From positions 124,001-188,000 of the forward strand of contig JAGIAI010000001.1 in assembly GCA_017744935.1 (NCBI GenBank): a DNA stretch of 64,000 nucleotides. The letters run 5' to 3'. Shown here one piece after another: positions 18,980 to 28,198 of this stretch. The translations under genes were made by a program, and so were the position numbers. Under the pieces are notes generated by a model. The model was not told the DNA's origin, searched no databases, and saw only the letters and a program-made list of their open reading frames with translations. Numbering within the stretch: position 1 is the first letter of the stretch; each line of letters opens with the position of its first letter. The DNA comes from Variovorax sp. GTDB lineage: Bacteria; Pseudomonadota; Gammaproteobacteria; Burkholderiales; Burkholderiaceae_C.

Positions 18980-21244
18980 TCACCCCTCCTTCACGCAATC
19001 GACCAGCCAGTGCCTCCCTCCATTGCGGTCGATCTCGAACCGGAGCCCGTGGATGTCCGCTTCGAAGCCCGGGAACCGGTCGTCCGCATCGCGCGCAAAC
19101 TTCAGGTACTCGACGATCGAATCGGTGCTGAATCGCTCGCCGGGCATGATGAGCGGAATGCCCGGCGGATATGGCACCAGCATCACCGCCGCGATGCGGC
19201 CCTTGAGCGCCTCGATCGGCACCGGCTCCACGCGCCCATGCACCAGCCGGTCGTACGCCTCGGCGGGGATCATCGCGGGCTCCGGCAGCTCGGTGTACAT
19301 CGCGTTCATTGCACGCGCGGTGTCGTTGTCGCGATAGCAGCCGTGCAGCGCCTCGCAGAGCTCGCGCAGGCCCATGCCCTTGTAGGTAGCGCCACCCGCC
19401 GCGTGCACGCTGGGCAGCACGCGCGACAGTGGTGCGTTGTTGTCGTAGTCGGTCTTGAAGTCCACCAGCGCATCGACCATCGTGGTCCATTTGCCGCGCG
19501 TGATGCCGAGCGAAAACAGGATCAGGAAGCTGTAGAGGCCGGTCTTCTCGACCACGAGGCCGCGCTCCCAAAGGTACTTGGTCACGATCGATGCCGGAAT
19601 GCCGCTCTTGCCCAGCTTTCCACCCGCACCCAACCCAGGCGTGAGCAGCGTGACCTTGATCGGGTCGAGCATCACGTAGTCGCTCGCCACCTTGCCGAAG
19701 CCGTGCCATTCGGCATTCGGCGCGAGCACCCAGTCGGCAGTCTTCGGCGGCTTCTTCAGGTCGAGCTTTTCGGGCTGCCAGACCTGGAACCACCAGTCGC
19801 GCTTGCCCAATCCCTCGCCCACCGAAGAAAGTGCATGGCGGAAGTTCATCGCTTCGTCGTGCGTCTCCTGCACGATGGAGCGGCCGGCCGCTCCTTCCAT
19901 CATCGCGGCGCTGACATCGAGCGACGCGATGATTCCGTAGTGAGGCGAGGTCGACCCGTGCATCATCAAGGCGTCGTTGAAGCGCGTCGTGTCGATCTTG
20001 CGCTTGTCGGACTCCTGGATGTGGATCATCGACGCCTGCGAGAACGCGGCGAGCAGCTTGTGCGTGGACTGCGTCGCGAAGACCAGCGTGTGGTCCGCAC
20101 GCGGATGGCCGCGCGGCACGCCCATCGCATGGCGGCCCGAATAGAACTCGTGGAAGGCCGCGTAGGCATACCATGCCTCGTCGAAATGCAAGGCGTCGAC
20201 CTGGTCGGTGACCTTCGCCTTGATCATCTCGGCGTTGTAGCAAAGGCCGTCATAGGTGGAATTGGTGACCACCGCGATGCGCACCTGCCCTTTGTGCCCG
20301 CGTGCGATCGGGCTCGCCGCGATGCGCTTGCGCATGGCCTCGGGCGTGAACTGGTCGAGGCTGATCGGGCCGATGATCCCGTAGTCGTTGCGCGAAGGCG
20401 TGAAGTAGACCGGCGTCGCGCCGGTCATGATCAGCGAGTGCAGCAGCGACTTGTGGCAGTTGCGGTCCACAGCCACGAGGTCACCGCGCCCCGCCATCGA
20501 ATGCCAGACGATCTTGTTGGCGGTCGACGTCCCGTTGGTGACGAAGTAGGTGTGGTCCGCGCCGAACACGCTGGCGGCATAGGCCTCGGCCTCATTGACC
20601 GGCCCCGTGTGATCGAGCAGCGAGCCGAGTTCGGGCACCGAGACCGAGAGATCGGAGCGCAGCGTGTTCTCGCCGAAGAATTCGTGCAGCGCGAAGCCCA
20701 CTGGCGACTTGGTGAAGCCGATGCCGCCCGCATGTCCCGGCGTGTGCCATGAATAGGCCGAGCGTTCCGCGTGGGTCACCAGCGCCTTGAAGAATGGGGG
20801 CAGCAGGTTCTCCAGGTACTCCGTTGCGGCGCGCATGATCTGCCGCGCAAGGAAAGGCACCGTGTCCTCGTAGAGATAGATGATGCTGTGCAGATGGCGC
20901 AGCGCCTCGACCACGGCCGCACTGCCCTTCTCCAGTGCGGCCGATTCGCCGAGCGCGATGATCGGCAACAGCGGCGCGCGTTCGTGCACCTTGTGCATCT
21001 CGTCGATCAGGCGCTTGAGCAGGTCCGCATCGCCGCGCGCCGGCTCCGCACTAAGAACGATCGCGGACAGTCCCCTGTGCGCACCGGCGACGATGCCGGC
21101 ATCCGACTGGTGCGCGACCGCGATCGTCTTCCAGCCATGACGCTCGAGCTCGTCCTGGATCTGACGGATGCGCACGCCGGCGACCGAGGGCGCACCGACG
21201 TCCCGATGCGCGATGAGGATCGGGAAGCTGGACTGGAACTGCAT
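18980..21244 (-). CDS. Orn/Lys/Arg decarboxylase, lysine/arginine decarboxylase (LdcC/AdiA)-like
   Basis: SAYSWHTPGHAGGIGFTKSPVG, ATQSTHKLLAAFSQASMIHIQ, MMHGSTSPHYGIIASLDVSAAMMEG. Confidence 0.93.
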   Translation of the reverse strand: MQFQSSFPILIAHRDVGAPSVAGVRIRQIQDELERHGWKTIAVAHQSDAGIVAGAHRGLSAIVLSAEPARGDADLLKRLIDEMHKVHERAPLLPIIALGESAALEKGSAAVVEALRHLHSIIYLYEDTVPFLARQIMRAATEYLENLLPPFFKALVTHAERSAYSWHTPGHAGGIGFTKSPVGFALHEFFGENTLRSDLSVSVPELGSLLDHTGPVNEAEAYAASVFGADHTYFVTNGTSTANKIVWHSMAGRGDLVAVDRNCHKSLLHSLIMTGATPVYFTPSRNDYGIIGPISLDQFTPEAMRKRIAASPIARGHKGQVRIAVVTNSTYDGLCYNAEMIKAKVTDQVDALHFDEAWYAYAAFHEFYSGRHAMGVPRGHPRADHTLVFATQSTHKLLAAFSQASMIHIQESDKRKIDTTRFNDALMMHGSTSPHYGIIASLDVSAAMMEGAAGRSIVQETHDEAMNFRHALSSVGEGLGKRDWWFQVWQPEKLDLKKPPKTADWVLAPNAEWHGFGKVASDYVMLDPIKVTLLTPGLGAGGKLGKSGIPASIVTKYLWERGLVVEKTGLYSFLILFSLGITRGKWTTMVDALVDFKTDYDNNAPLSRVLPSVHAAGGATYKGMGLRELCEALHGCYRDNDTARAMNAMYTELPEPAMIPAEAYDRLVHGRVEPVPIEALKGRIAAVMLVPYPPGIPLIMPGERFSTDSIVEYLKFARDADDRFPGFEADIHGLRFEIDRNGGRHWLVDCVKEG

Positions 21245-21271
21245 GGTCTTCGGCTCCCTGTGTTCCTGCCG

Positions 21272-22651
21272 CTAGAAGGTGACCTTGGTCGAGAACTGCA
21301 GGCGCGAGTCCGGTTCCGATCCGCCGTCCTTGTTCTCTCGTCGGCCCCAGATGTATTCGAGGCCGGTCGTGATGTTCTTCTGCAGGTTGTAGAGCAGGTT
21401 GGCCGATGCGTAGCTGCCCTTGCGGAAGGCGCTGCCGAGCTGGCCGTCGGTGTTGCTCTGCCGATGCTCGCTGTAGCCGATCGCGCTGGTCCACTGCGCG
21501 TTCCACGCGTGGTTGTAATAGAGCAGCCAGGCGGTCGACGGCACGGTCTCGGCGCGCAGGAAGGCATTCGGTGCAAGGTCCACGCCGCCGTCGTTCGCAT
21601 AGCTCGCGATGGCCTTGCCGTAGGCCGCCTGCCAGGTCAGCGAATCCTTGCCACCGAGGAACTTGAAGGCGCCCGAGAGGTTCAGCCCGTAGCCGGTCTG
21701 ATGGCCCGAGGGGTTACCGCCCGGCGTGTTCACGAACTGGTAGCCCACCTGCCGCACCATGCCGGCCGCGCGCACATGGCCCCAGTCGCGATCGAGCCGG
21801 AACGACGCGATCGCATCCGGCGTGCGGTTCCAGGGCTGCACGCCGACACCGAAGGCCGGGTCGACTTCCGTGAGCTTGCCGGTGTCGAGCGCCGAGTTCG
21901 GCGCCTCGAGCGACAGCGCGACCTTCATGCCATCGCGATCCAGCGGGGTGTAGCGCAACTGCGGATTGCGCAGGAACATCATGCCGCTCGGTCCCCAGTA
22001 GTCGATCGTGTTCGGGAACACGTCGATGTCCATGAAGTTCGAGTAGTACTGCCCGACGCCGATCGCGCCGAGTTCGCCCCACACGTTCAGCCAGTGGACG
22101 TGGGTGCCACCGTCTGTGCCGAAGAGGTCGAAGCTCACGTCGGTCTTGATCTGGCCGTAGGTGGTCGGGATGAAGCTCTTGAAGCCGAGGCTCGACTGCC
22201 TCACGCTGAAGGTGGTCGCACCGTCCTTGCCGCAGCCCGGATCGCCCGGGCAGTTGACCGGGATCTGCGAAGGCCTGAGCGTCGCACTCCACTGCGGGTT
22301 CATGCGCTTGGCGTCATAGATCGCGTCGAGCATCACCTGCCCGTAGAACTCGACGCGCGCCTTGTCCGCGTCCGGCGCGTTCTCGTCGGGCAGCGAGCGC
22401 GGCGCGACCACCACGGCGCCGACCGGTGCACCCGCCGGTGCCGCTGCTGCGGCCGCGGGCTGCGCCGCTTGCGCAGGCTGGGCCTTCTGCTGCCGCTCCA
22501 GCGTTTCGACACGCCGCTGCATGTCCTCGATCGTCTTCAGGGCTTGCTGAAGCTGGGCCTTCAGTTCATCGACCTGCGGGTCGGCTGCGTGGGCCATGGG
22601 CAAGGCCTGCACGCTACCGACGACCGCCAGAGTCCAGAGCGATTTCCTCAT
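21272..22651 (-). CDS. DcaP-like outer-membrane porin
   Basis: Signal peptide, coiled-coil VDELKAQLQQALKTIEDMQRRVETLERQQ, Ala/Pro linker, beta-rich body ending SRLQFSTKVTF. Confidence 0.8.
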   Translation of the reverse strand: MRKSLWTLAVVGSVQALPMAHAADPQVDELKAQLQQALKTIEDMQRRVETLERQQKAQPAQAAQPAAAAAAPAGAPVGAVVVAPRSLPDENAPDADKARVEFYGQVMLDAIYDAKRMNPQWSATLRPSQIPVNCPGDPGCGKDGATTFSVRQSSLGFKSFIPTTYGQIKTDVSFDLFGTDGGTHVHWLNVWGELGAIGVGQYYSNFMDIDVFPNTIDYWGPSGMMFLRNPQLRYTPLDRDGMKVALSLEAPNSALDTGKLTEVDPAFGVGVQPWNRTPDAIASFRLDRDWGHVRAAGMVRQVGYQFVNTPGGNPSGHQTGYGLNLSGAFKFLGGKDSLTWQAAYGKAIASYANDGGVDLAPNAFLRAETVPSTAWLLYYNHAWNAQWTSAIGYSEHRQSNTDGQLGSAFRKGSYASANLLYNLQKNITTGLEYIWGRRENKDGGSEPDSRLQFSTKVTF

Positions 22652-22732
22652 GACACCCCCTTCAATGTGGAGTTGACAGTTCGCAGTCGACCAGTGTTCG
22701 TCGGCTTGCGATGATAGGAATCGCTACTCAAC

Positions 22733-22774
22733 AGTCATTAGCACGGCAGGACAATTTGTTGGCGCATTGGGACA
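22733..22774 (-). promoter_or_regulatory. Candidate AraC-type ArgR/OruR operator: two direct half-sites with 21-bp period
   Basis: Minus strand TGTCCC-N8-AA-N5-TGTCCT-N8-AA-N5, between regulator gene and porin start. Confidence 0.6.
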
Positions 22775-22830
22775 GAGCGGCCTGTTTTGCACACCAAGTG
22801 CTTCGCGCTCCGGCCGCGACGGCAGCAACA

Positions 22831-23910
22831 TCAGTCGTTGTGCACCGCGTCATGGGCACGGCCGAGGCCGCGCACCGCCATCCACTCCGAAGCCGTCATG
22901 CCGAAATGCCCGCGGAACCAGCGCGAGAACTCGGCGCCCGAGGCAAACCCGAGCAGTTGCGCGACCTCGTAGCAAGTGCGCACGCCGCCGGTGAGGTAGG
23001 ACTGCGCGAGTTCGGCGCGAACGCTTTCGATCACCGTCGACACGCTGTCTCCGGTGACCGACAGCTGGCGATTCAGCGTGCGCCGGTGCGTGCCCAGGTG
23101 CTTCGCGATGCGCTCGACCGAGCAGGTTCCGCTGGGAATGAGCACGCGGGCAACCTGCCGGACACGATCGAGCGGTTCGTCCTTCGATTCGGTGAGCTGC
23201 CGGTCCAGCCATCGCTTGAGCGCATGGCCTAGCTCGGGATCGGCCTGAGGGATCGGCCTGTCGAGATCGCGGCTGCGGCAGACGATGGCGTTGAAGGGAT
23301 GCAGGAAGTCGACATGCGCACCCAGCACCCGCTTGTGGACGTCCAGGCTGCGCGGCCGCCCATGGCCGAAGCAGATGCTGACCGGATCGAAGTCGTCGTG
23401 CGTCAATGCACGCAGCGTGCCCAAGGTAATGCCGGCTGCCATCTCGATCCCCTGGCGCGACGTGCCGTGCTTCTGCAACCTGAGCTGCAGGAAGACCATC
23501 GTGAACTGGCCCATGTCGTCCATCCACAGGCGAAGGCCACCGTTCTGCACGCACATGTAGCGGGCCAGCGATTCGAGCGCGGCGCGCAACGTCGGCTCCT
23601 CGCGCAGCACCGCGGCGAGAACGCCGAGGTTGCTGATCCGGCGCGTCTCCGCAAGCAGCAGCCCGAAGGCCTCCTGGCCCGATTCGCGCGCCGACTCCTC
23701 CAGCAGCGTGGCCACCGAATCGACGCTGATCAGCGTGTCTTTGTCGGAGAGCATCGCGGGCGGCAGGCCAGCCGCCTTCATCATGCGAACAGGATCGAGG
23801 CCGACCGAACGGGCCAGCGCGTCGTAGCCCGTCAGGGTCGCGCCCCGCGTCAGGTGGCCCGTCGCCTGCGACTTCTCGTCGCGAAGCTCGAGCGCATCAA
23901 GGCGACGCAT
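22831..23910 (-). CDS. AraC family regulator with arabinose-binding-type N-terminal domain (OruR-like)
   Basis: Arabinose_bd-like N-terminus; C-terminal HTH SVERIAKHLGTHRRTLNRQL...YEVAQLLGFASGAEFSRWFRGHFGMTASEW. Confidence 0.88.
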   Translation of the reverse strand: MRRLDALELRDEKSQATGHLTRGATLTGYDALARSVGLDPVRMMKAAGLPPAMLSDKDTLISVDSVATLLEESARESGQEAFGLLLAETRRISNLGVLAAVLREEPTLRAALESLARYMCVQNGGLRLWMDDMGQFTMVFLQLRLQKHGTSRQGIEMAAGITLGTLRALTHDDFDPVSICFGHGRPRSLDVHKRVLGAHVDFLHPFNAIVCRSRDLDRPIPQADPELGHALKRWLDRQLTESKDEPLDRVRQVARVLIPSGTCSVERIAKHLGTHRRTLNRQLSVTGDSVSTVIESVRAELAQSYLTGGVRTCYEVAQLLGFASGAEFSRWFRGHFGMTASEWMAVRGLGRAHDAVHND

Positions 23911-24207
23911 GATGCGCGCCGCTCGCGCGAATCGCCGAGGACTGCGATGCGGGCGCGCTCGATGAGACGCGCTTGGTCGAAGCGTTCATGGTGCCTCCAT
24001 CCGTTTGCTCGACATCCGGAGCGCCTGCTGCGGCGCAGCGGAAGTTCGGCTTGCATCGGCTCGCCTCCGGTCACATGCCCGGTCGGCGGCCTGTCTGTCG
24101 TCTCGGATCCCACCCGGCGTTGGATGGTTTCCGGCCCTTGCGATTATTGACAAGCGTTTCGTTGGTGAACATCGCACTTTCGGAGGATGCGGTGCACGCG
24201 CCCCGGA

Positions 24208-25734
24208 TCAACGGCGTCCCCCGCCGCCGCGTCCGCCGCCTCCACCTCCGCCGCCGCGCCCGCCACCCGAGAAGCCGCCACCGCCCCTGCCGCCGCCGCT
24301 GAAGCCACTGGAATGGCCGCCACTGAATCCGCCCGAGCGACTTGCGCCGGTTGGCTGCGGCCGACTGACGTTCGCCTGGCCGCCGCCGCGTCCGCCGCCG
24401 TAGTTGGACATCGATTGCCGGCTCGACGCGCCGCGATCGACCTGCTGCCGCGTCTGCGCCGTGCCGCCGCCTGCACCCCTGAATGCGTTGTCGGTGGACG
24501 GCCGGTTCTGCACCTGCTGCAGCCCCTGGCTTCGGGTGCCTCCACCGAACTGCCCGCCCCGATCCCCACCCGCGAACTGCGAGCCGCGATCGCCCGCCCG
24601 TGTCTGGCCCGCGGCCCTGTCGCCCGCACGCAGGCCGGCCTGATCGCCAGCGCGACCGCCACGATCGAAATTGCCCGCCGCCTGCTGGGCACGCTCGCGC
24701 GTCGCCGGATCATTGCGCAGGTTCTGCCGTCCCTGCGCCGGGTCCATGCCGCGCTGCTGGAGCGCGGATTGCGCGCGCTGACGTTCCGCGTTGCGCGCCG
24801 CGTTGTCGCGGCCGCGGAAATCGGCGCGGTTCTCGGCACCCGGCACATTGCGGCCGAACTGCTGCTGGCTGCGCTGGTCGCGGTACGGCGTGCCGCGGCG
24901 GTTGGCCGCGTTGTGCTGCCAGTTGCTCTGGTTCGCTCCGATCTGCCGGTTGGTGTTGATGCTGTTGTAGCGGTTGGTGTTGATGTTCACGTTGCCGCCG
25001 CCCCAGTTGCAATTGCCCCAGAGCGCACCCACCGCCGCCACGCCGACGCCAAACGCAATGCCGGTCGCGAGCGCCGCGCCCGGGTACCAGCCCGGATACC
25101 ACGCGCCATACCCCACCGGCGGGTAGTAGTAAGGCGGGTACGCCGGATAGGGCCAGGTGCCGTACACCACCGACGGATCGTAGGTCGGCACGTAGACCAC
25201 CTCGGGATTCGTCGGCTCGATGCGGATCACGCTCTGCTGCGTCTGCGGCTCCTGCTCGACGATCACATGCTGCTGCTCGTTGCTCTTGAGACTGCCCTGT
25301 ACCTGCGCCTTGCCGCGCAGGCGCTGGGCGGAATCGAGCACGTCCTTCGACGACGCGAGGAAGGCATCGCCGAGGTTCTGCACCCAGTCCGGCTGCTCGC
25401 CCATCATCTGGATCACCTGCGGGAAAGCGACGAGCGACTGCACGCTCGGGTCCCACGGCATGCTCTGCACCGCCCTGACCGCGGCGTCGCCGCTCTGGTC
25501 AGCGTGTGACCTGGACCATTTCGCTGCGTCCGCCACGTCGGCCGGATAGGTCGACGCCATCAGCACCTGCGAGAGCAACGAATCGGGATAGAGCGCGATC
25601 GGCGCCATCATCTGGTCGATCTGCTCCTGGCTGAACGACGCAGAGGTCGATTGCTGCGCCACTGCCACCGCCGGAAGGCACAGGCAGAAAAGCGCGAAGA
25701 AGAAGCCTGCGAGCCGATGGACCGAAAGACGCAT
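24208..25734 (-). CDS. DUF3300 domain secreted protein with Gly-rich C-terminus
   Basis: Signal peptide; FSQEQIDQMMAPIALYPDSLLSQVLMASTYPADV...; VYVPTYDPSVVYG; C-terminal (G)nR low complexity. Confidence 0.9.
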   Translation of the reverse strand: MRLSVHRLAGFFFALFCLCLPAVAVAQQSTSASFSQEQIDQMMAPIALYPDSLLSQVLMASTYPADVADAAKWSRSHADQSGDAAVRAVQSMPWDPSVQSLVAFPQVIQMMGEQPDWVQNLGDAFLASSKDVLDSAQRLRGKAQVQGSLKSNEQQHVIVEQEPQTQQSVIRIEPTNPEVVYVPTYDPSVVYGTWPYPAYPPYYYPPVGYGAWYPGWYPGAALATGIAFGVGVAAVGALWGNCNWGGGNVNINTNRYNSINTNRQIGANQSNWQHNAANRRGTPYRDQRSQQQFGRNVPGAENRADFRGRDNAARNAERQRAQSALQQRGMDPAQGRQNLRNDPATRERAQQAAGNFDRGGRAGDQAGLRAGDRAAGQTRAGDRGSQFAGGDRGGQFGGGTRSQGLQQVQNRPSTDNAFRGAGGGTAQTRQQVDRGASSRQSMSNYGGGRGGGQANVSRPQPTGASRSGGFSGGHSSGFSGGGRGGGGFSGGGRGGGGGGGGRGGGGRR

Positions 25735-25800
25735 GGCGCTCTCCTGACGGGATCGGGCACGCATGCTCGCGCGCCTCGGGCGCCAGCGCAAGGGCCTGCG

Positions 25801-26781
25801 TCAATCCCTCGCCTGAAGCCAGTGCACGCTGAAGAGCCGATCCGGATCGGTCCACACCGCGGCGGGCCGGAAGCCTGCCTCGATCGCCAGCGCACGCAAG
25901 CTGTCGACGGTGAACTTGAACGAGTTCTCGGTGTGGATCGTCTCGCCTTCCTCGAAACCGAAGCGCTGCCCGTCAAGCGTGACGTGCTGCGCGCGACGGC
26001 TCACGAGGTGCATCTCGATGCGCTGCAGCGGCGCGTTGTAGAACGCCGCGTGCGTGAAGCCGCCCGGCTCGAAGTCGGTGCCGAGCTCGCGATTGGCGCG
26101 CTTCAGCAGATTGAGATTGAAGGCCGCCGTCACCCCCTGGGCGTCGTTGTACGCGGCGTGCAGCAAGGCCGGATCCTTGACGAGATCGACCCCCAGCAAC
26201 AGCCCGCCGCCGCGCAGCAGCCGGCACGCGAGCTGGAGAAAGGCCAGCGCCTCTTCGGGACTGAAGTTGCCCAGCGTCGAACCCGGGAAGAAGCCGACGC
26301 GCTGCCCCGCGCCCTTCTCTCGCGAAGGCAGCACCAGCGGCATGGTGTAGTCAGCCACCATCGGCTGCACCGAGAGCCGCGGGTAGTCGGTGCGAAGGCG
26401 GGCGGCAGCCGCTTCGAGGTGTTCGCCGGAAATGTCGATGGGCACATAGCGGCGGGGCGATTCGAGCGCATCGAGGAGCAGTCGCACCTTGGTGAGCGAG
26501 CCCGCGCCGAATTCGACGATCTCCGCGTCGGGCCCGATCTGAGCAGCGATCTCGGGCGCGCATTCGGTGAGGATGCGCACCTCGGTGCGCGTGGGGTAGT
26601 ACTCGGGCAGCTCGCAGATGCGGTCGAACAGCGCCGAGCCCGCGGCGTCGTAGAAGAACTTCGGCGAGATGCTGCGCTGTGGCTGGCTCAGCCCCGCATG
26701 CAGCTCGCGTGCGAAGTCGGACAGTGGCGCCGCGCGCTGCGCCGCACGAAAGGCGTGGACGTTGAATGCATGTGTGCGCAT
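25801..26781 (-). CDS. egtD: L-histidine N(alpha)-methyltransferase
   Basis: SPKFFYDAAGSALFDRICELPEYYPTRTEVRIL...VEFGAGSLTKVRLLLDAL...FFPGSTLGNFSPEEA. Confidence 0.95.
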   Translation of the reverse strand: MRTHAFNVHAFRAAQRAAPLSDFARELHAGLSQPQRSISPKFFYDAAGSALFDRICELPEYYPTRTEVRILTECAPEIAAQIGPDAEIVEFGAGSLTKVRLLLDALESPRRYVPIDISGEHLEAAAARLRTDYPRLSVQPMVADYTMPLVLPSREKGAGQRVGFFPGSTLGNFSPEEALAFLQLACRLLRGGGLLLGVDLVKDPALLHAAYNDAQGVTAAFNLNLLKRANRELGTDFEPGGFTHAAFYNAPLQRIEMHLVSRRAQHVTLDGQRFGFEEGETIHTENSFKFTVDSLRALAIEAGFRPAAVWTDPDRLFSVHWLQARD

Positions 26782-28028
26782 CAGAGATCCTTCGCGAGCC
26801 GCAGCCCCGAGAACTGCCAGCGTGCCGCCGGCGGGAAGAAGTTGCGGTAGCTCGCCCGCGCATGCCCTTCAGGCGTCGCGACGCTGCTGCCGCGCAGCAC
26901 GATCTGGCCAACCATGAACTTGCCGTTGTATTCGGCCGCGACGCCCGCCAGCGGACGGAAGCCTGGGTACGGGTCGTAGGAGGAGCGCGTCCATTGCCAC
27001 ACATGGCCGTGCATCTGGGAGATGCCGGATGCGTCGTGCGCTGCTTCCCATTCGAATTCGGTGGGCAGGCGCGCGCCGGCCCATTCCGCATAGGCCGCGG
27101 CTTCGTAGAAGCTCAGTTGCGCAACAGGTGCTTCGGGCTCCATGGGCCGCACGCCATGCAGGCCGAACACTTGCCAGCCGCCTGCCGCACCGTGGTGCGC
27201 GAGCCGTGGATCGTCGGGCGCGAGCCAGTACGCCGGGCATCGCCAGCCCTGCGCCTGCACTGTGGCCCAGCCGTCGGACAGCCACAGGTCCGGACGCTGG
27301 TAGCCGCCGTCGGCGATGAACTGCGCGTATTCGCCGCAGTTCACGAGGCGATCCGCAATCGCGTGGGGATGCAGCAAGGTCGCATGGCGCGGGGTTTCGT
27401 TATCGAAGGCAAAGCCGGGGCCAGCGTGGCCCGCTTCCATGACGCCGCCGTGACGCTCGATCCATTGCATCGGCGGCGCGACCGATGCAAGACGCAGCGC
27501 CGGCCCCGACGCCGGCCGATACGCCGGCAACACCGGATTACAAGACAGCGCATGCAGGATGTCGGTGAGGATCAGCTCCTGGTGCTGCTGCTCATGATTC
27601 AAGCCCAGCGTGACGATCGGTTCGATCGCCGGCCAGTCGCCTTCGCCCACGTCGCCGAGCAATGCGAGCACCGCTTCGTCCACATGCTGGCGATAGGCGA
27701 GCACTTCGTCGAGTGAAGGCCGCGTGAGCAGTCCGCGCTGCGGCCTCGGATGACGCGGACCCAGCGCCTCGTAGTAGGAATTGAAGAGATACGGAAACCG
27801 CTCGTCGAACAACCGGTAACCACTGGCGTGCGACTGGAGCAACACCGTCTCGAAGAACCACGTGGTGTGCGCCAGGTGCCACTTGGTGGGGCTGGCATCG
27901 GGCATGGACTGGATGCACTGGTCTTCGGCCGAAAGGGGCGCTGCCAGCTCGAGGGAGTGGGCGCGCACCGCCCGGAAACGCTCGCGCAGTTCCTCCGCCG
28001 CGGGCGCGGCCGGCCGGATCAGGTTCAT
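26781..28028 (-). CDS. egtB: Ergothioneine biosynthesis protein EgtB
   Basis: DinB_2 region DASPTKWHLAHTTWFFETVLL; FGE-sulfatase domain LPTEFEWEAA...GHVWQWTRSSYDPYPGF; 1-bp overlap with egtD. Confidence 0.95.
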   Translation of the reverse strand: MNLIRPAAPAAEELRERFRAVRAHSLELAAPLSAEDQCIQSMPDASPTKWHLAHTTWFFETVLLQSHASGYRLFDERFPYLFNSYYEALGPRHPRPQRGLLTRPSLDEVLAYRQHVDEAVLALLGDVGEGDWPAIEPIVTLGLNHEQQHQELILTDILHALSCNPVLPAYRPASGPALRLASVAPPMQWIERHGGVMEAGHAGPGFAFDNETPRHATLLHPHAIADRLVNCGEYAQFIADGGYQRPDLWLSDGWATVQAQGWRCPAYWLAPDDPRLAHHGAAGGWQVFGLHGVRPMEPEAPVAQLSFYEAAAYAEWAGARLPTEFEWEAAHDASGISQMHGHVWQWTRSSYDPYPGFRPLAGVAAEYNGKFMVGQIVLRGSSVATPEGHARASYRNFFPPAARWQFSGLRLAKDL

Positions 28029-28198
28029 GGGGACTCCAGTATTGGTTGGTGGTTTTTTAGCCCATGCACACAACGGGACGCCGTAGGACAAGGCCCCGCC
28101 CGTTGACGGACAGGGCGACCGGAACGCCGGCGCGGCGGAACGTGGCACTGTGTCACAAGTCGCTGGAGGCTGCCATGACCCTGCGTATCATCCGGCGA

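Noticed and set aside
20771-22714. 647-aa plus-strand ORF
   Set aside because: Antisense to the porin and decarboxylase genes; no recognisable domain; shadow ORF.
24005-24403. Proline-rich plus-strand ORF (PPPPRPPPEKPPPP)
   Set aside because: Complement of the Gly-rich C-terminus of the DUF3300 protein; not an independent gene.
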